This document shows, in pieces, positions 30,638 to 37,808 of a stretch of 39,412 nucleotides of DNA. Position 1 is the stretch's first letter. Every line of letters begins with the position of its first letter. Source of the DNA: an uncultured Collinsella sp. (lineage in GTDB: Bacteria; Actinomycetota; Coriobacteriia; Coriobacteriales; Coriobacteriaceae); NCBI GenBank assembly GCA_938023705.1, contig CALJDJ010000106.1, forward strand, positions 1 through 39,412, written 5' to 3'. The notes under the pieces are model-generated. The model had not been told where the DNA came from, searched no databases, and was given only the letters and a program-made list of their open reading frames with translations. The position numbers and the translations under genes are program-made.

Positions 30638-32425
30638 TTACGAGCGCTTGCGGCTCACCACGGCGCCCGCGGCGATGGCGGCTGTTCCCGCAAGGGCGGC
30701 TGCCACGATGGCTGTGCTCGAGGCGTCGCCGGTTGCTGCGAGTTTGCCGGCGATCTTGGCTCCCGTGGCTGCAACTGCAACGGTCTTGGTTGTCTTCGTG
30801 ACCTCGGACTTGGAACCCTCGGGCTTGGTCTCGCCGGGCTTCTCCTCGGGTTTGATCTCCTCGGGAGGCACGGTGACCGTGCGCTTGGCGACAGCGGCGT
30901 CATAGGGGGAGTCGATCGTGGCGTCGCCCGTGCCGATGGTTTGACCTGCCTCGTAGGAGATGCTGGGGCCGTACTCTTCTTCGTAGCGATAGTTAATGAT
31001 CTTGCCGCCTGCGGGCGTCTGGATGGGAGCGCCTTCGATCTCGATGGTGCCGATCGCCTTGCCATCCTCGCTTATGGCAAGAGCGAAGATTGCCGCCGTG
31101 TCTCCCTCGGCCGTGAGCTTGCTGCGGACGATCGAGATACTCGCGGGCGTGATGCCCTCGTAGGTCTGGGCGAAGATACCGATGTTCAGACCCCTAGGCT
31201 CAGGGATGACTTCGCCGCTTTGGTCGTTGCTGTAGTGATCGGGGCCATCGCCACCGGTCTCGACATAGCGGGCTATAGCCTTAACAACGGAGTCGCTGAT
31301 GTAGATGTGGCCGCCAGCGACGTTTGGCTGGTGGTTTCTGGTAGAGATTGCAACCGAGAATTTGCCTTCTGCGAACGCGTCCACGATGGAACCATTCTTG
31401 ATGACGATGTCGTCCCCGTCAGTGATGAGGGCGATGGCCTGGCCGCCGCTCGCGCTTGTGCGGACCGTCACGGTCGCGTGATCGAGCGTAACGCCCTTGT
31501 AGGCATAGACACCATATTCAACACCGCTTGCGTCAAGGGAGGCGTTCGTGACCGCGAGACTGCCCTCAGCGTCGAAGGCAAGATCTCCCTGGGAGCTTGC
31601 CTCGACCTGGCTGCCGCCCGAGATGTCGATGTTGCCGTCAGCCCAAATCGCCGCTTCTTCTATCGAGCTTGCTTCTACCTTGCCACCGCCTTTGATGATC
31701 AGGTCACTGCCCGCGGCGATGCCGTAACCTTCGCTTCCTTTAGCGATCACTGTGCCAGAGGAATCGATGGTGGTCTTGCCCTTGGATTGGATGCCTTCGG
31801 TACCGCCCGTTGCATTCACGGTGCCCGAGCCCGTGATAGAGAGATCGCCCTTTGCCTCAATTCCGTCGGAAGTAGTGCTTGTGGTGTTCACAGTGCCTGG
31901 GCCAGAAATGGAGAGGTCGCCTGTGGATTTAATTGCATCGGCCTCAGCTGTCACATTGAGCTCATCCGTGCTATTCGAGCTCGTTATGTTCAACTCTGCT
32001 TTCTGGCTAGTGCCATCCTGCGCCTTGATGGCGGCTCCGGTGTAATCGGGCTCGGTTTTCACGGTGTTCTTGCCCTCGTAGGCAATGTTGAGCTTGCCCG
32101 CAGCCTGGATCGCACCGCCGTCATAGCCGTTGAGCTTCATATCGTCGGCGCCGTCCCAGCTCCAGGTGCCGGCGGCGTCTCCCGTGGGCCCCGCGGCCGC
32201 TTCGTGGCGGACGCCGCCAACGTCCACCCACTCTGCCGCGAGCGAGACGCTCGGCATGAGCAGCGAACTTACCGTGAGCGCGCAGGCCAGGCCGCAGACG
32301 ATGCGGCGCGTCACGCGGCGCCAGCTGCCGTGCGCGAGCAGCGTGCGACGGTGCACGTCGGGCTCGACAAAATGGGCTCCTGAGGTTTTATCATTGCGCT
32401 TGGGGGTCGTGAACAAGGCGGCCAT
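30638..32425 (-). CDS. Cell-wall-anchored beta-helix surface protein, copy 1 (LAATG sorting signal)
   Basis: A 595-residue paralogue of the neighbouring protein with the same layout: basic N-terminal extension (MAALFTTPKRNDKTSG), signal core (LACALTVSSLLMPSVS), mature start AEWVDVGG, and a beta-helix of about 23-residue units with recurring GSGTVNATGGTEGI and GGGKVEASS. A second region follows (GGHIYISDSVVKAIARYVE), then a Pro/Lys/Glu-rich stalk and LAATGDASS, a hydrophobic span and SRKRS. It is probably fixed to peptidoglycan by a class E sortase and may bind glycans. ATG 32425 has GGGAGT upstream. The two proteins differ in many mature residues, so the duplication is not very recent. Confidence 0.8.
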   Translation of the reverse strand: MAALFTTPKRNDKTSGAHFVEPDVHRRTLLAHGSWRRVTRRIVCGLACALTVSSLLMPSVSLAAEWVDVGGVRHEAAAGPTGDAAGTWSWDGADDMKLNGYDGGAIQAAGKLNIAYEGKNTVKTEPDYTGAAIKAQDGTSQKAELNITSSNSTDELNVTAEADAIKSTGDLSISGPGTVNTTSTTSDGIEAKGDLSITGSGTVNATGGTEGIQSKGKTTIDSSGTVIAKGSEGYGIAAGSDLIIKGGGKVEASSIEEAAIWADGNIDISGGSQVEASSQGDLAFDAEGSLAVTNASLDASGVEYGVYAYKGVTLDHATVTVRTSASGGQAIALITDGDDIVIKNGSIVDAFAEGKFSVAISTRNHQPNVAGGHIYISDSVVKAIARYVETGGDGPDHYSNDQSGEVIPEPRGLNIGIFAQTYEGITPASISIVRSKLTAEGDTAAIFALAISEDGKAIGTIEIEGAPIQTPAGGKIINYRYEEEYGPSISYEAGQTIGTGDATIDSPYDAAVAKRTVTVPPEEIKPEEKPGETKPEGSKSEVTKTTKTVAVAATGAKIAGKLAATGDASSTAIVAAALAGTAAIAAGAVVSRKRS

Positions 32426-32570
32426 GGTTACTCCCATCCTCATAGGGCCTATGCGATTACGCCCAGCATATCTGCAGGATGTAGCCGGCGGTAGTGCCGT
32501 TTGGAGGGCAAAATGTCCAAAACTTGGGAGGCAATACATCGCGCGTCCGTGTGGTGCCTGGCTTTAAAAG

Positions 32571-32607
32571 CAAAGCGCGGAGCCGCTCGATGCGACTCCG
32601 CGCTTTG
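32571..32607 (-). terminator. Terminator of the purine permease gene
   Basis: CAAAGCGCGGAG and CTCCGCGCTTTG form a perfect 12-bp stem. The minus strand continues with CTTTTAAA. It lies 26 bases past the permease stop. Confidence 0.75.
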
Positions 32608-32632
32608 CTGTTTGGTATTGCGAATCTTGCGC

Positions 32633-33946
32633 CTACGCTACGAAGAAGTAGACGAGGAAGGCAAGGGCTGCGATCCACATGAGCGGCTTGATCTTGGAGG
32701 CCTCGCCCTTAAAGAGCGCGACGATCACGTAGGCGATAAAGCCCAGGCCAATGCCGGAGGAGATGGAGTAGGTGAAGGGCACGCCGGCGACAATCATGAA
32801 CGCCGGGAAGCCCTGCGACACGTCGGACCAGTCGATCTCGGAGGCCTCGCTCATCATGAGGTAGCCGACGTAGACCAGAGCACCGCAGGTGGCGGCACTG
32901 GAAACGATGGTGACGATGGGGGAGAAGAACGCGGCGAGAATGAACAGCACGCCGGTGGTGACGGAGGTGAGGCCCGTGCGACCACCGTCGGCAGCGCCAG
33001 AGGTGGACTCGACGAAGGTAGTGATGGAGGAGACGCCCATAAAGCCACCGGCAGCAGCGGCCACGGAGTCGACGACCAGGATGGGACGGATGTCCTCGAC
33101 ATTGCCGTCCTCGGTCAGGAACTCGCCCTGCTTGGCGACGGCCATGGCGGTGCCCATGGTGTCAAAGAAGTCGCTCATGAGCAGCGAGAAGGCCACGACG
33201 AGCAGCATCGGGTCGGTCAGAACCTTCACGATAGCCATGTTGCCGTCGGCGGTGCTGGCAAACGGAGCGCCAAAGGTCGAGAAATCGAGCGGGGCGATGA
33301 GGCCCTCGGGGGCATGGGTGACGCCCAGCGGGATACCGGCGATAACGGCGACGATGATGCCGATGAGCAGCGAGCCCGGCACGTTGCGGGAGGCCAGGGC
33401 AACCGTCACGACGATGGAGATGATGCCGACGATAAAGGTGGGGGAGGTGATGTCGCCCAAGCCGACGAGCGTACCGGCGCCAGCGGTGATGATGCCGGCG
33501 TCGCACAGGCCGATCATGGCGATAAACAGGCCCAGACCCACCGAGATGGCGTGGCGCAGGACCACGGGGATGGCATCCATGATGGCCTCGCGCAGGCCGC
33601 AAAGGACGAGCAGCAAGATGACGATACCTTCGAGGAAGATAACGCTCATGGCCACGTGCCAGTCACCGCCGCACATGGTGGTGGTGATGCCCGCAATCAT
33701 GGCGTTGATGCCCAGGCCCGACGCGCATGCGAGCGGACGGTTGGCGAAGATGCCCATGCAGATGGTCATGATGCCGGCGCCCAGGCAAGTGGCGCAGGCG
33801 AGCGCTCCCGCATCGATGCCGGCGCCCGAGAGCACTGCGGGGTTGACGGCGATGATGTAGGCCATCGCCAGGAATGTTGTCAGTCCAGCGCGAAGTTCGG
33901 TCCCGATTGTGGACTTGCGCTCACTGACGTGAAAAAGTTCGTCCAT
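32633..33946 (-). CDS. AzgA-like purine (adenine/guanine/hypoxanthine) permease
   Basis: A 437-residue NCS2-type transporter of the AzgA branch. It begins with GTELRAGLTTFLAMAYIIAVNPAVLSGAG, the family signature. LACASGLGINAMIAGITTTM, SLLMSDFFDTMGTAMAVAKQGEFL and GFMGVSSITTFVESTSGAADGGRTGL follow, containing the conserved Asp and the substrate-site serine/threonine segment. It imports purine bases. It has about 13 membrane spans. The start at 33946 has AGGAAAGGG upstream. No purine riboswitch was recognised in 33947-34139. Its last 45 bp are repeated at 30572-30616. Confidence 0.88.
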   Translation of the reverse strand: MDELFHVSERKSTIGTELRAGLTTFLAMAYIIAVNPAVLSGAGIDAGALACATCLGAGIMTICMGIFANRPLACASGLGINAMIAGITTTMCGGDWHVAMSVIFLEGIVILLLVLCGLREAIMDAIPVVLRHAISVGLGLFIAMIGLCDAGIITAGAGTLVGLGDITSPTFIVGIISIVVTVALASRNVPGSLLIGIIVAVIAGIPLGVTHAPEGLIAPLDFSTFGAPFASTADGNMAIVKVLTDPMLLVVAFSLLMSDFFDTMGTAMAVAKQGEFLTEDGNVEDIRPILVVDSVAAAAGGFMGVSSITTFVESTSGAADGGRTGLTSVTTGVLFILAAFFSPIVTIVSSAATCGALVYVGYLMMSEASEIDWSDVSQGFPAFMIVAGVPFTYSISSGIGLGFIAYVIVALFKGEASKIKPLMWIAALAFLVYFFVA

Positions 33947-34139
33947 GCATACCCTTTCCTTGTTCGGCCCCGAGTTTAGGCCGATTGACACGAACCCACC
34001 CACTATATCGCCTTTGTGAAGTTGGTGTTCCTCACATGTTGATGTTCGGCGGTTTGTAACGGACGGGCGGTATCTTTCGCATGAAATTGTGTAGGTACCG
34101 TATACTTAAGCGGTTACAACGACCCCTATGGAGGAACGT

Positions 34140-34559
34140 ATGATTAAAGAGCTTTGCCACGACGAGGCTATCCTGTCCCAGCGTTGCGAGGTTGCGACCG
34201 TCGAGGACGAGTCGGTTGCTCAGGACCTGATCGATACCATCAAGTCGCTCGACGATGCCGGCTGCCTTGCCGCTAACCAGATTGGCGTTACCAAGAAGGT
34301 TTGCGTCTACCTGGACGACGCCGGCGAGCCCCACGTGCTCTACAACCCCCGTCTGGTGTTTGGCCTGGGTGCCAGCAAGATGGAGGAGAGCTGCCTGACG
34401 CACGAGGAGGTCACCAAGTCCACGCGCTATATCAAGTGCAAGGTTGCCTTTGACCAGATCGTCGACGGCAAGATGAAGGAGTGCCGCCGCGATTACGCAG
34501 GCTTTGAGGCGCAAATGATCCAGCACATGATTGATCACTGTCTTGGAAAGTTGGTCTAA
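34140..34559 (+). CDS. Peptide-deformylase-like protein lacking the catalytic glutamate
   Basis: A 139-residue protein of the short deformylase class. Motif 1 is GCLAANQIG (41-49), keeping the active-site Gln. Motif 2 is ESCL (83-86) with metal-ligand Cys85. Motif 3, normally HExDH, reads HMIDH (129-133): both metal-ligand histidines remain, but the general-base Glu is Met130. GAG to ATG needs two base changes, so one sequencing error cannot explain it. Deformylase activity is unlikely; metal or N-terminal peptide binding is possible. The ATG at 34140 has a GGAGG site 5 bases upstream and is preferred over ATG 34128. Confidence 0.8.
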   Translation: MIKELCHDEAILSQRCEVATVEDESVAQDLIDTIKSLDDAGCLAANQIGVTKKVCVYLDDAGEPHVLYNPRLVFGLGASKMEESCLTHEEVTKSTRYIKCKVAFDQIVDGKMKECRRDYAGFEAQMIQHMIDHCLGKLV

Positions 34560-34590
34560 GGGGACCAAAGCACCGCACCTCGTCGTTTTT

Positions 34591-34629
34591 AGTCCGGGTA
34601 TGACATTGTTGTCATGTCCGGACTTTTTT
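34591..34629 (+). terminator. Rho-independent terminator after the deformylase-like gene
   Basis: AGTCCGGGTATGACA pairs with TGTCATGTCCGGACT (two wobbles), a 15-bp stem followed by TTTTTT. On the opposite strand it also has a T-run. Confidence 0.9.
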
Positions 34630-34690
34630 GTTTAGCGCTCCTTTGTTTGGTGACAATGACCTTAGTAAGAACATTGAGCTAGGAGGCGCT

Positions 34691-35656
34691 ATGTGCACGA
34701 GCATTCGATTTACCGATAATTCCGGCCACATGTATCTGGGCCGCAACCTCGACTGGAGCTTTGGATACGGCGAGCAGGTTCGCGTGGTGCCCCGCGGGTT
34801 CCACATCCCGTACTCGTTTATCGACGATGCGACGGCGGCGCATGCGGTAATCGGTATGTGTATCGATTACAAGAACTATCCCATGTTTTTCGATTGCGGC
34901 AACGATGCGGGCCTGGCTGTGGCGGGGCTCAACTTTCCCGGCTATGCCGAGTATGCCGAGGGGCCGGTTGATGGCAAGACCAATATCGCGGCCTACGAGT
35001 TTCCCCTGTGGGTGGCGGCGACGTTCTCGACGGTCGACGAGGCCGAGGCTGCACTGCGCGATACGGTGATTGTCGCCAAATCTGCCGGCGAGGGCCTGGG
35101 CGTGTCGCTGCTCCATTGGATTATCGGCGACAGCCAGCGCAGTATCGTGGTCGAGATGATGGCCGACGGCCTGCATGTATACGACGACCCGGTCGATACC
35201 CTTGCCAACCAGCCGACTTTCCCGTGGCATATGGAAAACCTGCGCACCTATATCACCGCCACCAGCGATTTTCCGCAGACGGCGACATGGCGCGCCGCCG
35301 AGCTCAAGCCTTATGGCGCTGGTGCCGGCATGCGCGGTATTCCGGGCGACTGCTATTCGCCGAGCCGTTTTGTAAAGGCGGCCTACCTCAATGCCAATTA
35401 CCCGCAAAAGGGCAGCGAGGCCGAAAACGTCGTCCGCATGTTCCGTTCGCTCGAGGGCGTGGCGATGATCGAGGGAGCGTCCAAGATGGGCGACGGCAAG
35501 TTTGAGAAGACCATCTACACCGGATGCTTTAGCGCGCGTACGGGCAATTATTACTACGCGACCTACGATGACCCATCGATTCGCTACGTGAGCCTGATGG
35601 ATGCCGAGGGCGCGAGCCCCGATAGGCTCGTGGTTCCCGAGCCGCGTCGTTCGTAG
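34691..35656 (+). CDS. bsh: Bile salt hydrolase (choloylglycine hydrolase family)
   Basis: A 321-residue Ntn hydrolase that removes glycine or taurine from conjugated bile acids. The catalytic Cys2 follows the initiator Met (MCTS). Other expected active-site residues are R18, D21, N81 (AGLNFPGY), N173 (ANQPTFPWHMENL) and R226 (SPSRF). The length is normal. No signal peptide is present, so it is cytosolic. An AGGAGG site ends 4 bases before the ATG. It is probably monocistronic, between two terminators. The enzyme fits a gut habitat. Confidence 0.93.
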   Translation: MCTSIRFTDNSGHMYLGRNLDWSFGYGEQVRVVPRGFHIPYSFIDDATAAHAVIGMCIDYKNYPMFFDCGNDAGLAVAGLNFPGYAEYAEGPVDGKTNIAAYEFPLWVAATFSTVDEAEAALRDTVIVAKSAGEGLGVSLLHWIIGDSQRSIVVEMMADGLHVYDDPVDTLANQPTFPWHMENLRTYITATSDFPQTATWRAAELKPYGAGAGMRGIPGDCYSPSRFVKAAYLNANYPQKGSEAENVVRMFRSLEGVAMIEGASKMGDGKFEKTIYTGCFSARTGNYYYATYDDPSIRYVSLMDAEGASPDRLVVPEPRRS

Positions 35657-35682
35657 CCCATAGCTTTACTGCAATGCAAAAT

Positions 35683-35712
35683 GGCCCTGCATCTCCTGTG
35701 AGGTGCAGGGCC
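35683..35712 (-). terminator. Terminator of the EamA transporter gene
   Basis: GGCCCTGCATCT (35683-35694) pairs with AGGTGCAGGGCC (35701-35712) around a six-base loop. On the minus strand it continues ATTTTG, so it suits eamA better than bsh, which lacks a T-tract on its side. Its right arm overlaps the first bases of the duplicated lysR segment. Confidence 0.7.
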
Positions 35713-35754
35713 GCTGCGACCTGGGCTTTATCCCGCATGCGCCCCGAGAAAATG
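35705..35754. repeat. 50-bp copy of an internal lysR segment in the eamA 3' UTR
   Basis: 48 of 50 bases match 37205-37254, an internal part of the LysR gene encoding AQGRCDLGFIPHEPRENG. Both copies have the same orientation, exactly 1500 bases apart. This copy starts in the terminator arm and ends 4 bases before the eamA stop codon. The differences are at 35720 (C for T) and 35740 (C for A). Confidence 0.97.
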
Positions 35755-35758
35755 TCCC

Positions 35759-36670
35759 TTAAGCGCGTGCTGCCTGGGCGATACCGGCCTTGGTGCTTGC
35801 GCGTTTGCCGGCGAGTTCGCAAAAGACCGCGCCGCCGATGATGAGCGCGGCGCCCATGAGGCGGATTGGCGTCATGGTCTCGCCCAAAAGGACGGCGGAG
35901 AACACGACTGCCGAAAGCGGCTCGAGGTAGCCGACAACCGCGACGGTCTGCACGGGCAGCTTGGCGACAGCACTAAAGTAGAGCAGGCAGCCGATGCCGG
36001 TGTTGACGACGCCGAGCATGGCGACGGCGCGCCAATCGATGCCGGCGGCAATGCTGGGGGAGAGGAACGAGGGGGCGCCCTGCGTGAGGAGCGTAAGGAC
36101 CAGCGCGGTCATAAAGGCGGCGCTCACCTGGAGCGCGGAGTTTTCGAGGCCTTCGACGTGTGGCGCACCCTTGCTAGCGATGACCATCAACGCGTAGCAG
36201 AAGGCCGAGGCGATGCCGCAAGCGATACCCGCAATGGGCATATTGCCGCCTAGACCTTGTGCCGCAATGAGAAAGGCGCCGCAGGCAACGGCGATAAACC
36301 CGGCGATTTTGCCGCCGGTCAGCTTTTCGCCAAAAATGAGCGGGGAGAGGGCCATAACGATGATGGGGCCGCAGTAATACAACAGCGAGGAGATGCCAAC
36401 ACCGATCGTCTGATAGGCGCGGAACAGGAAAATCCAGCTGGCGCCCAACGCAGCTCCCGAGAGGATCAAGGCCGCAGCTTCGCGGGGACGAGACGGCGCC
36501 TGCAGTTTATGGCGTTGGGTGATGGCGAGGATGGTGACAAGCGAGAAGGCTCCCAGAAAGGTGCGCAGCAGCACGATATCGGAGCTCGGCAGCGCGATGG
36601 CCGCGGCAATGATGCCGTTGGAGCCAAACAACAACAATGCTGCTAAATACGTAATCAGTCCGTTGTTCAT
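35759..36670 (-). CDS. EamA/DMT-family transporter
   Basis: A 303-residue membrane protein with ten hydrophobic spans in two EamA repeats (for example LALLLFGSNGIIAAAIALPSS near the start and VVGYLEPLSAVVFSAVLLGE in the second repeat, whose PxxxxxxxxxxxGE pattern is typical). DMT exporters extrude metabolites such as amino acids or nucleobases; the substrate is unknown. ATG 36670 has GAAAGGGG upstream. It is divergent from the LysR gene at 36789, the usual arrangement of a LysR-controlled exporter. Its 3' UTR carries a 50-nt antisense copy of that regulator. Confidence 0.85.
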   Translation of the reverse strand: MNNGLITYLAALLLFGSNGIIAAAIALPSSDIVLLRTFLGAFSLVTILAITQRHKLQAPSRPREAAALILSGAALGASWIFLFRAYQTIGVGISSLLYYCGPIIVMALSPLIFGEKLTGGKIAGFIAVACGAFLIAAQGLGGNMPIAGIACGIASAFCYALMVIASKGAPHVEGLENSALQVSAAFMTALVLTLLTQGAPSFLSPSIAAGIDWRAVAMLGVVNTGIGCLLYFSAVAKLPVQTVAVVGYLEPLSAVVFSAVLLGETMTPIRLMGAALIIGGAVFCELAGKRASTKAGIAQAARA

Positions 36671-36716
36671 GCGCAGCCGCCCCTTTCATATCCCTGCATG
36701 TTCACTATGGGTGAGG

Positions 36717-36743
36717 TTGCCTTAGAAGAAAAGCGAATATAAT
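36717..36743 (+). promoter_or_regulatory. Promoter candidate for the lysR gene
   Basis: TATAAT at 36738-36743 with TTGCCT at 36717-36722, spaced 15 bases (short). It lies in the 118-base divergent region; the LTTR site for eamA control is expected here but was not pinned down. Confidence 0.4.
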
Positions 36744-36788
36744 GCATGGAAAACATGACAAAAACTCATGCAAGGGTGGGGGCGTGCC

Positions 36789-37646
36789 GTGGAGACCAAT
36801 ATCCAAAAGATGCAAGTGCTGCTCGAGACGGTGCGTGCCGGAAGCTTTACGCGCGCCGCCGAGCGCCTGAGCTATTCGCAATCGGGCGTGAGCCGCATGG
36901 TGGCCGACCTCGAGGCCGACTGGGGCTTTAAGGTGCTCGACCGCAGTCGCGAAGGCGTGGTTCTTTCTGCCGACGGGCGGCAGGTCATGCCGGCTGTCGA
37001 GGCGCTCTGCGAGGAATTCATTCGCTTGCAGCGGCGGGTGGATGAGATGCGTGGGCTCATGCGTGGCAAAATCTGCATCGGTACGTTTTCGAGCGTGGCG
37101 ACCCACGTACTGCCGCCAGTGATTGCGCGTTTTCGCGCCGATTATCCAGACGTCGATTATGAGTTACTGATGGGCGACTATTCAGAGATTGAACAATGGG
37201 TGGCGCAGGGCCGCTGCGATCTGGGCTTTATCCCGCATGAGCCCCGAGAAAATGGCATGACATCGCGATCTTTGGTGCGCGACGAGTTGATGGCGGTGGT
37301 GCCGACAGACTCTCTGCTTGCTAGTGAGGGGGCCGTCTCGCTTGCCGACTTGGCCAACGAGCAGTTTATTCTGCTGGAACGCGGCACCGATGACGAGATT
37401 ACGCCGCTGTTCCGTCGGGCGGGGCTGACGGTGCGCTCAAAACTGTCGACCTGGGATGACTATGCGATTATGGCCATGGTGGAGGATGGCCTGGGCGTGA
37501 GCGTTCTTCCGGCGCTCATCTTGCGCCGCTGTCAGTTCGATGTCGCCGTGCGTCCGCTCGAAGGACGTCCCCATCGGCAGATCAACGCCATATATCGAAC
37601 GGCCGACGTTTCGCTTGCTGCTGCTCGATTCCTTGAATACCTCTAA
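36789..37646 (+). CDS. LysR-type transcriptional regulator, divergent from eamA
   Basis: A 285-residue LTTR. The HTH is IQKMQVLLETVRAGSFTRAAERLSYSQSGVSRMVADLE, followed by the linker and a periplasmic-binding-protein-like effector domain (KICIGTFSSVATHVLPPVIARF, LERGTDDEITPLFR). GTG 36789 is chosen because a GGGTGGGGG purine run lies 6 bases upstream; ATG 36768 lacks a site. It likely regulates eamA and itself. Bases 37205-37254 within it recur beyond the eamA stop. Confidence 0.85.
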   Translation: METNIQKMQVLLETVRAGSFTRAAERLSYSQSGVSRMVADLEADWGFKVLDRSREGVVLSADGRQVMPAVEALCEEFIRLQRRVDEMRGLMRGKICIGTFSSVATHVLPPVIARFRADYPDVDYELLMGDYSEIEQWVAQGRCDLGFIPHEPRENGMTSRSLVRDELMAVVPTDSLLASEGAVSLADLANEQFILLERGTDDEITPLFRRAGLTVRSKLSTWDDYAIMAMVEDGLGVSVLPALILRRCQFDVAVRPLEGRPHRQINAIYRTADVSLAAARFLEYL

Positions 37647-37705
37647 ACGCGTGCACGTTATTGTCCGCTTTGGGCAAATCTCGGAGTTCGGTACGTTTTC
37701 TTATG

Positions 37706-37790
37706 AAATTGAACTTTCGAATGAGGTACGGCGCTATACTGCTTGCTAAATTGAACCTTGGTTCAATTCGTGTCCTATAAATTGAACTTT
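37706..37790 (+). promoter_or_regulatory. Three phased operator-like repeats before the XRE-aminotransferase gene
   Basis: AAATTGAACTTT (37706-37717), AAATTGAACCTT (37748-37759) and AAATTGAACTTT (37779-37790) recur with start spacings of 42 and 31 bases, close to four and three helical turns. The middle one is extended to the inverted repeat AATTGAACC (37749-37757) and GGTTCAATT (37760-37768). TATACT at 37735-37740 is a possible -10. Autoregulation by the HTH domain of the downstream protein is the natural inference. Confidence 0.65.
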
Positions 37791-37808
37791 GCCAGCAAGG
37801 AGGTTCCT

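Noticed and set aside
32501..33979. 492-codon open frame on the plus strand opposite the purine permease
   Set aside because: Its translation is a low-complexity run of Gly, Asp, His and Arg, the typical complement of hydrophobic permease codons.
33947..34139. Purine riboswitch upstream of the AzgA-like permease
   Set aside because: The conserved purine aptamer core and loop-loop kissing sequences were not found on the minus strand.
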